Of a stretch of 11,870 nucleotides of DNA, positions 5,728-11,870 are shown piece by piece (within the stretch, counting starts at the first letter, position 1; each line of letters starts with the position of its first letter). The notes under the pieces were generated by a model. That model saw only the letters and a program-made list of their open reading frames with translations, ran no database searches and was not told where the DNA came from. Origin of the DNA: a bacterium MnTg04 (GTDB lineage Bacteria; Pseudomonadota; Gammaproteobacteria; Steroidobacterales; MnTg04); assembly GCA_008975185.1 (NCBI GenBank), contig BFAU01000146.1, positions 1 through 11,870 on the forward strand, read 5' to 3'. A program made the position numbers and the translations under genes.

Positions 5728-5808
5728 ATGCCTGAATGGCCGATCAAAATCCTGGTGGCGCTCGTGGTCCAGTACGTCGTGGACGGAATCCAGGCGATCT
5801 TTAAGTAA
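5728..5808 (+). CDS. Possible small membrane peptide (26 residues)
   Basis: The ORF reads MPEWPIKILVALVVQYVV followed by DGIQAIFK: a short N-terminus, one hydrophobic segment of about 13 residues (IKILVALVVQYVV) and a short amphipathic end. Codon third positions are almost all G or C, as in the real genes around it. An AGGG lies at 5720-5723, 4 bases before the ATG. The frame is open upstream, so ATG 5713 (31 aa) or GTG 5695 (37 aa) are alternative starts without better ribosome sites. Its TAA lies 3 bases inside the 3' end of the convergent trmB, so the two overlap by 8 bases. I do not recognise the peptide, and such short ORFs can arise by chance. Confidence 0.35.
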   Translation: MPEWPIKILVALVVQYVVDGIQAIFK

Positions 5809-6496
5809 CGGTCTCCGGTTTAAGGTAGCGCAAGTCCCAGACGTCGTGGCCGAGCCGCCGGCCGCGTGCCTCGAACTTGGTCATTGTGCGGCTGTCCAGC
5901 CGGTCGCTGAAGCAACCCGCTCCGGATTCGTTGATCAAGTCCGCGCAGCCATCCAGCGTCGCGAGCATATGTTCGGCATAGGGCTTCCAGTCGGTTGCCA
6001 GGTGGAAAAACGCCCCGGGCTGCAGTTTCTCGGCGACCATGCTGACGAAATCCGCTTGCACGATGCGGCGTTTGTGATGGCGTTTCTTTGGCCAGGGGTC
6101 GGGAAAAAACAAATTGACTCCAGCCAGGCTGTGATTCGGCACCTGGTCGCGCAACACTTCAACCGCATCGTGGCGGCTGATGCGGATATTATCGAGTTCG
6201 AGTTGGCGAATCGTAATCAGCAGGTGACCGACGCCCGGCGGATGCACCTCGATCCCGAGAAAATTCACTTCCCGCTGGTCGGCGGCCTGTTGCGCCAGGC
6301 TTTCACCGTTACCGAATCCGATTTCGACGACGACCGGCGCCGGGCGGCCAAAGAGCCGGGCAAAATCCAGCGGGTTCTCCTCATAGTCGACGCCAAAGGC
6401 CGGCCAAAGATCGGTTATTGCGCGTGACTGGGATTCGGTCATGCGGCCTATCCGCATTACGAAGCTGCGTATGGTTCGTTGGCGGTCTTTGGTCAA
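5801..6496 (-). CDS. trmB: tRNA (guanine-N7-)-methyltransferase
   Basis: Methylates N7 of guanosine 46 in the variable loop of tRNAs using S-adenosylmethionine; cytosolic. The 231-residue protein starts with the family-typical RTIRSFVMRIGRMTESQ (7-23). It carries the Rossmann SAM motif VEIGFGNGES (57-66), an acidic strand end in GIEVH (81-85), the signature FPDPWPKKRHHKRR (131-144) that binds tRNA and positions the substrate, and ATDW (167-170). The start codon is TTG at 6496, backed by AGGA at 6503-6506 with a 6-base spacer; the first in-frame ATG (residue 14) would delete conserved N-terminal residues. It is the last of four minus-strand genes, 102 bases after the sulfotransferase, and its end slightly overlaps the possible small ORF on the plus strand. 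Confidence 0.96.
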   Translation of the reverse strand: MTKDRQRTIRSFVMRIGRMTESQSRAITDLWPAFGVDYEENPLDFARLFGRPAPVVVEIGFGNGESLAQQAADQREVNFLGIEVHPPGVGHLLITIRQLELDNIRISRHDAVEVLRDQVPNHSLAGVNLFFPDPWPKKRHHKRRIVQADFVSMVAEKLQPGAFFHLATDWKPYAEHMLATLDGCADLINESGAGCFSDRLDSRTMTKFEARGRRLGHDVWDLRYLKPETVT

Positions 6497-6598
6497 TCGA
6501 GTTCCTGAAAAATGTTGCTGTCGACCGGGGATGACGCCGACCGATTACCGGGCAGCCCCCTGGTTTTTCCGATGCGATCGATCGGCATGATGTCGGAT

Positions 6599-8218
6599 TT
6601 ACGGCACCGTTATGGTGGCGGTACCCAGCGGATACAATGCCCCGAGCCGCTCGCTGCGATTGACAACATAACCCGAAGACAGCGGGTCGGCGTCATCGAT
6701 CGAAATGTCGAACACCTTCGCACCGCTTGCCGTATCGACTTCAATGACCCGCGCGGACGAACGGCAAATCGCCAGGTTTTCACTGGGCACCCCGTTTTCC
6801 TCGCACAGGCCGCCAAAGGTTATCAGGGTGTTGCCCGATGGCAGGCGGTCGGCATCGCCGGCAAAGGATGAATACAGCGACTCGCCGCTTTGCGCGAGAC
6901 CCCATTCCCAGACCTGGGAAATGAGCATCGTGTCCGTATCGATCGCGTACTCCACGGCGCGGCTGGAGTTTGCGTCCGCGCTCACGATTGGTTCGCCGGT
7001 GAAGGGGCTGGCGCGGCGGTTGCCGTTGTCGAACATGATCAGATTGTCGCCGGTGATTTCGACGGCATGCTGATGGTACGGCCAGGTGAAGACGCCGCCA
7101 TCCGGTGTCAACAGAAATTGCTCAAAGCCCTGCCAGTTTGCGGGGTTGCCCAGGATCCAGTTCAGCGTACCGTCGGCACGAGAGAAATTTACCACGGCGT
7201 CCTGATGTTTCAGCGACACGATCAGGTTGTCTGCGATTACGTCATAGGCGACCGAATTGACATGGGCCCAGTCGGCTGCCGCCGGCAACCCCGAAGTGCC
7301 GTCATAGCCGATGCGCGTCGGCTTGAGCATATCGAGAAAATCCCAGCGGTTGAGAATATTGCCGTTGAGATCGATTTCGATGATCGGCTCGTCCAAAACG
7401 TTTACTGTCCCGGTCACCAGGGGGTCGTTCTCGTCCAGCGGAAAGTTATCGACGGTGCGCGACGCATCACGGATGCTGGTGAAGTACTGGGCAAAAAGGT
7501 TGTGTTTGACGACGTCGTCGTGGAATTCGGCCACATCGACCGGGACGCTGTTGCCGGTCGCGGGATGCGACTGCGCCGAATGCACCGAGTTAACGACCAC
7601 GCCTCTTTCATTGATGAACCGGATCAGGCCGGACCCCTCATCGAGGGACAGGAAACTACCCGATGCAACGCGCTCGGTCTCCGACAGTGAACTGGTCTGG
7701 AAATACCAGACGACTTCCGCCGCGTCGTCCACGATGACGATGAACGCCGCGCTGCCATCCTTACGCCCGGTATCCATCAGCGTGAAACCAGGTTGCATCA
7801 GGGCAGGGTCACCCGACAGCAAACTGATTACCGGGAAGTTTGCCGGCAGCGGCGGGGTTGTAACTTGCAGTTGTGTCGTGGATTCGAGGGTGATGCCGTC
7901 AAGCGTGTGGGCGGTGACGATGACTGTATAAGTCCGGTCTTGGCGCATCCCGAGCACGGTCAGGACGTGGTCGCGTTGCTGTTGGCCGAATTCGATCGTA
8001 TATGCATGGCCCTGGCCGTCGTCGAGCTCCGCCGTGATCGCGGTAAACAGGTTGGTGGAGATAGTCAGCTCCCATGCGTGCGCCAGCGTAGCAATAGGGC
8101 TTACCGCCGGTTCCACATTGATCAGCAACTCCGGCAGGGGCTGTTCCGTGTCGCCGCATGAGGCCAGCACAGAAGACAACAGCACGGTCGTCAGAATTTT
8201 CGCGAATTTGTCAGTCAT
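6599..8218 (-). CDS. Arylsulfotransferase (ASST) family lipoprotein
   Basis: A 539-residue exported protein. The N-terminus is a lipoprotein signal: MTDKFAKILTTVLLSSVLAS then Cys21 in an L-A-S-C lipobox, with Gly and not Asp next, which favours outer-membrane sorting. Residues 28-122 look like a beta-sandwich domain, followed by a beta-propeller ASST domain. Family enzymes move sulfate between phenols without PAPS. Motifs: EFHDD (His233), WAHVNSVAYD (His319), VSLKHQDAVVNF (335-346), WILGNPANW (354-362), WPYHQHAVEI (His382, His384) and MFDNGNRR. By my recall of the E. coli enzyme (His252, His356, Arg374, His436) the histidines are present, but the Arg position reads Lys337. Cys472 and Cys485 could form a disulfide; no dsbL/dsbI partner is nearby. 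ATG 8218 has AAGG 7 bases upstream. Substrate unknown. Confidence 0.87.
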   Translation of the reverse strand: MTDKFAKILTTVLLSSVLASCGDTEQPLPELLINVEPAVSPIATLAHAWELTISTNLFTAITAELDDGQGHAYTIEFGQQQRDHVLTVLGMRQDRTYTVIVTAHTLDGITLESTTQLQVTTPPLPANFPVISLLSGDPALMQPGFTLMDTGRKDGSAAFIVIVDDAAEVVWYFQTSSLSETERVASGSFLSLDEGSGLIRFINERGVVVNSVHSAQSHPATGNSVPVDVAEFHDDVVKHNLFAQYFTSIRDASRTVDNFPLDENDPLVTGTVNVLDEPIIEIDLNGNILNRWDFLDMLKPTRIGYDGTSGLPAAADWAHVNSVAYDVIADNLIVSLKHQDAVVNFSRADGTLNWILGNPANWQGFEQFLLTPDGGVFTWPYHQHAVEITGDNLIMFDNGNRRASPFTGEPIVSADANSSRAVEYAIDTDTMLISQVWEWGLAQSGESLYSSFAGDADRLPSGNTLITFGGLCEENGVPSENLAICRSSARVIEVDTASGAKVFDISIDDADPLSSGYVVNRSERLGALYPLGTATITVP

Positions 8219-8248
8219 TCAGATACCTTAGACAGCGGAAATCCATTT

Positions 8249-8254
8249 ATTATC
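8249..8254 (-). promoter_or_regulatory. Candidate -10 element for the arylsulfotransferase gene
   Basis: The minus strand reads GATAAT (5 of 6), which would start RNA near 8242 and give a leader of roughly 24 bases that includes the AAGG ribosome site at 8226-8229. The hexamer at the -35 position (CCGTGT) is poor. The rest of the 157-base gap back to the TPR gene holds a GC-rich inverted stretch but no clear terminator. Confidence 0.35.
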
Positions 8255-8375
8255 ACCCTGGGCCGGCCGGAACACGGGCTCAATATCTCCTACGGGGGCC
8301 GGCGATGATACCCCTGTACAACCTGCTGTCGCCAGTTATTGGAGACAAATAGCCGGTTTTTAGCTTGCTGATCGG

Positions 8376-10529
8376 TTAACGATTACCGGCGTCCGTTGCT
8401 CGAATCTGCTCGAGCATCGTCGAGTTATCATCCTTGATAGTTTGAATCGCTTGCTGGAATTCAGGGTCGCTGCGTATGGGGTCCCACGCGTAGTCTGTAT
8501 AAATGGACCACAGCAGGCTCCGGTGGCCCCGCCCATACGCTTCATCTAGATTTCGTACAGCGCTTGCTGTATCGCCCATAGCCGCAGAGGCCATCGCCAG
8601 GTAAACGTAGGGAGCTGAGTGCTCCCATCCGCTATCGATCGAGAAATGAAGATCGCTGGTTACGTCATTCAGAAGCCGGTCGCGTTTTTCACTATCATCG
8701 GCGAAGTGGTAGAGAGCAGCCAGGTTGATCCGGGATTCGAAATTCCCGTAAATTTCACCGGTGACGCCGAAATGCTCCACCACCGGAATCATGACCGCGA
8801 TCGCGTCGTCAAGCCGATCATCTTCCAGCATCATCTTGCTTTGCCATGCTTGAACAAAGAACGCCTCTCGAGTCGCCAGCATCCGCGCGGTGGCCTTGCG
8901 CCAACACGCTTTATCCTGCTCGATATAGCAAAACAACGCCCGTTCATCCGCGCCACGGTCTCTGGACAATTCCTCGACGCGCTGCAGGTAGACCTCAGCC
9001 GTTGCCAGGTCCCCCATGCTTATATAAATAGCGAATAAAATCTGCCAGGCATTGATGTGATCGGCCTCTTTCGATAGCAGCTCGTGCAGGCTTGCCACCG
9101 CATCGGGATAGTGGCCAATTTGCTGGTAGTGTAGCGCCATCGCGAAAACCAGCGACGTCCTGTCGGTCGAAAGCTCCAATCCGGCTTCCAGTACCGACAG
9201 CGCCTGATCATGACGTCCTATCGCGTCGTATTGCTCGGACAGCTTTATTCTGGTGTTGTCGTTGAGTGGATCGAGCTTGATCGCCAGTTCCATCAGTCCT
9301 GTGGCTTTCTGAAATTGACCGCGCGCAGCCATGACGGTGGCTTGATCGACAATGGTGTCCGCATTGCCTGGCTCGAGTTCCATTGCTTTTGCCAGTACGG
9401 GGATTGCAGCTACGAACAGGCCCTGATTCACCAGTGCGCGACTTAATGCAGCATTCGCACCGGGCGCTTCAGGATCCAGCTCAACCGCTTCCCGGGCTGC
9501 TTCAATCGCTTTTTGACCTATTTCTTCGGGTATCAGACCCGCATGATTTCTATGGATGACGTAGGCCTCGCTCAGCGTCGCATAGGCGTCGACGTAATCC
9601 GGATGAATTTCTATGAATGCCTGCAAATTATCGATTGTGGCGGCAATATCCTTCCCGCCGGCCAAGGCGTCCCGTAGTCTCAATAGCTCGTCATAAGTGG
9701 CGGGATCCTGTCCAGCCCTGCCATGAAGCCGGCCGAGAAATGTCAATTCCAGGGCATCGACTACAGACGCGGCGATATCGTCCTGAACCGCAAAAATGTC
9801 ATCCAGGGTCCGGTCATAATTCTGTGACCACAGGTGAAAACCATCCTCCACATTTATGAGCTGCACAGTGATGCGAATCCTGTTGCCGGCGCGCTGCACA
9901 CTGCCTTCGAGTACAGTCGCAACCCCCAACTGCTTACCAACCAGGCGCACATCCTCATTGGTCCCTTTGAATTTGAACGCCGACGTCCGGGCTGCAACTT
10001 GCAATTCCTCGATTTGCGCCAACATATGCAGCAAGGTTTCTGCAAGGCCGTCGGAAAAATACTCATTCTCCTGCATGCCGCTCAAATTAACGAACGGCAA
10101 AACGGCGATTGATTTAGCCGGCAGCCCTTGTTGATTCGCACTATTGTTCATTGCCGTTGCGGATGGTCCCGCCACGGGTTCGCGCTGCAACCGCGATTCA
10201 TAAACGAAATAAATCAGCGCAACCGCCAGCAGAACGATAATGGCGAAATCGAACTTTCGACCGGATCGCTCAATAGTGGATTGAGAACGGTCTACATCCT
10301 TCTCAAGTTTCAGACCATCCGGTGTCATCTCGAATGCCCAGGCGAAAACGAGCGCAATGGGCAGGCCAAGCATCAGCACCAGCAGTATGGTCTTGATGAC
10401 CCAGTCAGGTGAGGCAAAGTTTTCCAGCGCAAGATCGGCAACCTGCGCGATCAACCAGGCTACAATGATATAAGCCAATCCGACGCGAAAAACGTTGCGG
10501 CGCCTGAATTCTGAAAAAAGATTTCCCAT
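8376..10529 (-). CDS. Membrane-anchored TolB-N-like / TPR-repeat protein
   Basis: A 717-residue protein. It begins with FSEFRRRNVFRVGLAYIIVAW, a two-helix membrane module (TM about 13-35 and 45-66) with the typical AWAFEMTPDGLKLEK continuation, a charged loop (68-92), and a third membrane helix (94-110). By the positive-inside rule the large C-terminal part lies in the periplasm. Residues about 138-260 match the TolB amino-terminal-like (COG5616) pattern: KSIAVLPFVNLSG, EYFSDGLAETLLHMLAQI, VLEGSVQRAGNRIRITVQLIN, LWSQNYDR. From about 280 to 690 run tetratricopeptide repeats (for example PEAPGANAALSRALVNQGLFVAA). Related proteins often carry an adenylate cyclase, kinase or winged-helix domain; none is here, so it is likely a scaffold or sensor of unknown partner. 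ATG 10529 has no ribosome site but a consensus TATAAT 8 bases upstream. Confidence 0.85.
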   Translation of the reverse strand: MGNLFSEFRRRNVFRVGLAYIIVAWLIAQVADLALENFASPDWVIKTILLVLMLGLPIALVFAWAFEMTPDGLKLEKDVDRSQSTIERSGRKFDFAIIVLLAVALIYFVYESRLQREPVAGPSATAMNNSANQQGLPAKSIAVLPFVNLSGMQENEYFSDGLAETLLHMLAQIEELQVAARTSAFKFKGTNEDVRLVGKQLGVATVLEGSVQRAGNRIRITVQLINVEDGFHLWSQNYDRTLDDIFAVQDDIAASVVDALELTFLGRLHGRAGQDPATYDELLRLRDALAGGKDIAATIDNLQAFIEIHPDYVDAYATLSEAYVIHRNHAGLIPEEIGQKAIEAAREAVELDPEAPGANAALSRALVNQGLFVAAIPVLAKAMELEPGNADTIVDQATVMAARGQFQKATGLMELAIKLDPLNDNTRIKLSEQYDAIGRHDQALSVLEAGLELSTDRTSLVFAMALHYQQIGHYPDAVASLHELLSKEADHINAWQILFAIYISMGDLATAEVYLQRVEELSRDRGADERALFCYIEQDKACWRKATARMLATREAFFVQAWQSKMMLEDDRLDDAIAVMIPVVEHFGVTGEIYGNFESRINLAALYHFADDSEKRDRLLNDVTSDLHFSIDSGWEHSAPYVYLAMASAAMGDTASAVRNLDEAYGRGHRSLLWSIYTDYAWDPIRSDPEFQQAIQTIKDDNSTMLEQIRATDAGNR

Positions 10530-10537
10530 GACGCGGC

Positions 10538-10543
10538 ATTATA
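10538..10543 (-). promoter_or_regulatory. Consensus -10 (TATAAT) of the TPR-protein gene
   Basis: On the minus strand a perfect TATAAT ends 8 bases before the ATG at 10529, so transcription would begin 0-3 bases upstream of, or at, the start codon. No Shine-Dalgarno site can fit. The bases 16-18 upstream (around AGGCGA) do not match a -35 hexamer. Confidence 0.4.
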
Positions 10544-10631
10544 AAGGGTAAATCCGGTGATCGCCTCCCGACAGGTACCGTACGTTACGACATGGACAAA
10601 GCTCGTATCGGCGCCCGCTGCTGTGCTTGAA

Positions 10632-11870
10632 CTATCCCGCGTATCGTTGGCGACCGGCTGAGCGCTGACGCTGCCCACCACGATTTTTCGGTGGGCCGGC
10701 TCTGAATTTCTTGCGCGAGCCGGTGCCCCGGCCGGCCGGCCTTTGAGTGCGGCCTTGCCGGATCGGTTCTGCCTTGATCCGCGGATCGGGTTCATAGCCG
10801 GGGATAACTTCTTTTGCAATCTTGTAATTCAGCAAGCGCTCGATATCGCCCAACAGCTTGTGCTCGTCGACGCAGACCAGCGATACGGCATGGCCTTCCT
10901 GACCGGCTCGTGCCGTGCGCCCGATTCGATGCACATAGTCCTCCGGGACGTTGGGCAATTCGTAGTTGACGACATGCGGCAGCCGATCGATATCGAGACC
11001 GCGCGCGGCGATATCGGTCGCAACCAGCACCCGAAAGACGCCGGCTTTGAAATCCGCGAGCGCGCGGGTCCGTGCGCCCTGCGACTTGTTGCCGTGGATC
11101 GCCACGGATTTGAGGCCGTCGCGTGACAACTGTTCGGCAAGGCGGTTGGCGCCGTGCTTGGTGCGCGTGAAAACGAGCACCTGTCGCCAGTTCTCCGCGC
11201 CGATGCGGTGCGACAAAAGCTCGCGTTTACGGCTGCGATCGACCGGGTGCACGATTTGGGTGACGAGTTCGACCGTCGTGTTGCGCTGCGCGACCTGGAT
11301 TTCGGTCGGCGCGTTCAACAAGGCGGCTGCGAGCCGCCTGATCTCTTTCGAGAACGTCGCCGAGAACAGCAGGTTCTGACGCTCTTTCGGCAGCTCTTTG
11401 AGGATCTTTCGTATATCGCGGATGAAGCCCATATCGAGCATGCGATCAGCCTCATCGAGCACAAGAATCTCGACTTCGCCGAGATCGATCGTGCCGCGCT
11501 GCATGTGATCGAGCAGGCGGCCCGGCGTGGCGACTACGATGTCGGCACCCTTCCGCAACTTGAAAATTTGGGTATTGATGCTGACGCCGCCAAAGATCAC
11601 GGTTGCCTTGAATGGCAGGTGGCGGCCGTAATCGCGCACACTCTCGCCGACTTGTGCGGCGAGCTCACGCGTTGGCGTGAGTATCAGGGCGCGCACGCAC
11701 CGTTGGCTGGGTCGTGAATTCTGCAGCCGCTGCAACAGCGGCAAAGTGAAGCCGGCGGTCTTGCCGGTACCGGTCTGGGCGCCAGCCAGCACATCCCGGC
11801 CTTCGAGGATCAAGGGTATAGCCTGCTGCTGGATCGGGGTTGCCTCACGGTAACCCTTTTCATCGATCGC
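10632..11870 (-). CDS. rhlE: DEAD-box ATP-dependent RNA helicase, RhlE type (5' end outside window)
   Basis: Unwinds RNA duplexes with ATP; RhlE proteins act in ribosome maturation and RNA turnover in the cytosol. The visible 412 residues start inside the Q motif region (GYREATPIQQQAIP), so only about 18-20 N-terminal residues are missing by comparison with E. coli RhlE. All helicase motifs follow in order: I AQTGTGKT, Ia PTRELA, FGGVSI, Ib TPGRLLD, II DEAD, III SAT, IV VFTRTKHGAN, V ATDIAARGLDID, VI HRIGRTARAG (Ala where E. coli has Gly, seen in other RhlE proteins). The tail GYEPDPRIKAEPI is typical of RhlE, followed by a basic Arg/Gly/Gln-rich end of about 40 residues that probably binds RNA. 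The frame is open to the right edge of the window. It precedes the TPR gene by 102 bases on the same strand; no clear terminator lies between. Confidence 0.95.
   Translation of the reverse strand, partial: AIDEKGYREATPIQQQAIPLILEGRDVLAGAQTGTGKTAGFTLPLLQRLQNSRPSQRCVRALILTPTRELAAQVGESVRDYGRHLPFKATVIFGGVSINTQIFKLRKGADIVVATPGRLLDHMQRGTIDLGEVEILVLDEADRMLDMGFIRDIRKILKELPKERQNLLFSATFSKEIRRLAAALLNAPTEIQVAQRNTTVELVTQIVHPVDRSRKRELLSHRIGAENWRQVLVFTRTKHGANRLAEQLSRDGLKSVAIHGNKSQGARTRALADFKAGVFRVLVATDIAARGLDIDRLPHVVNYELPNVPEDYVHRIGRTARAGQEGHAVSLVCVDEHKLLGDIERLLNYKIAKEVIPGYEPDPRIKAEPIRQGRTQRPAGRGTGSRKKFRAGPPKNRGGQRQRSAGRQRYAG

Noticed and set aside
5612..6427. 271-codon plus-strand ORF antisense to trmB
   Set aside because: It lies opposite a well-supported gene with all TrmB motifs; its translation shows no family features and it arises from the GC-rich third positions of trmB.
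6890..7690. 266-codon plus-strand ORF antisense to the arylsulfotransferase
   Set aside because: Shadow of a real gene with lipobox, ribosome site and ASST motifs; no recognisable domain or ribosome site of its own.
8219..8375. GC-rich inverted stretches (for example GGGCCGGCC and TACGGGG/CCCCTGTA) in the gap before the sulfotransferase gene
   Set aside because: Short, imperfect and without a T-run; not enough to call a terminator, riboswitch or operator.
1..11870. CRISPR array, tRNA/rRNA genes, insertion sequences, prophage or toxin-antitoxin modules
   Set aside because: No regularly spaced repeats, transposase or integrase motifs, tRNA-like cloverleaf or rRNA sequence were seen on either strand.

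Overview
The window is a chromosomal segment of moderately GC-rich DNA. By gene content and protein likeness it comes from a gammaproteobacterium. The dUTPase, orotate phosphoribosyltransferase, TrmB and RhlE-type helicase all read as close relatives of the E. coli/Pseudomonas proteins. The coaBC-dut-pyrE-exonuclease III neighbourhood resembles the locus that in Pseudomonas carries dut, algC, argB, pyrE and crc. The large membrane-anchored TolB-N/TPR protein and the lipoprotein arylsulfotransferase point to an environmental, probably marine, lineage (Woeseia-like or Chromatiales-like). That placement is inference; there is no rRNA here.

Layout. 1-889 (+): the 3' end of coaBC, then dut; together they supply coenzyme A synthesis and dUTP removal. 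890-1075: a gene-free stretch with two hairpins. 1076-2435 (-): pyrE followed by an exported DUF4124 protein. 2436-2502: a compact divergent control region whose -10 elements for pyrE and the exonuclease overlap. 2503-3285 (+): exonuclease III (xthA type), convergent with 3304-4785 (-), an AmpG/PAT-like MFS transporter. 4842-5210 (+): a small Rieske [2Fe-2S] protein divergent from the transporter. 5256-5549 (-): a small acidic protein of unknown function. 5550-5808: an intergenic stretch with an AT-rich inverted repeat and a possible 26-residue membrane peptide. The rest is on the minus strand, transcribed rhlE (5' end outside the window), TolB-N/TPR membrane protein, arylsulfotransferase lipoprotein, trmB.

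How the genes fit together. Most are housekeeping genes for nucleotide metabolism (dut, pyrE), DNA repair (xthA), cofactor synthesis (coaBC), tRNA modification (trmB) and RNA remodelling (rhlE). Accessory material is limited to the DUF4124 protein, transporter, Rieske protein, acidic protein, TPR protein and sulfotransferase. Gaps of roughly 70-160 bases and visible -10-like elements suggest that most minus-strand genes have their own promoters.

No new multi-gene system is convincing here. The points most worth a second look are: an exonuclease III that looks like Pseudomonas Crc but keeps its catalytic residues; an arylsulfotransferase whose expected active-site arginine reads as lysine; overlapping divergent -10 elements; several genes whose -10 element sits almost on the start codon (leaderless candidates); and the inverted repeat plus small ORF at 5644-5808.
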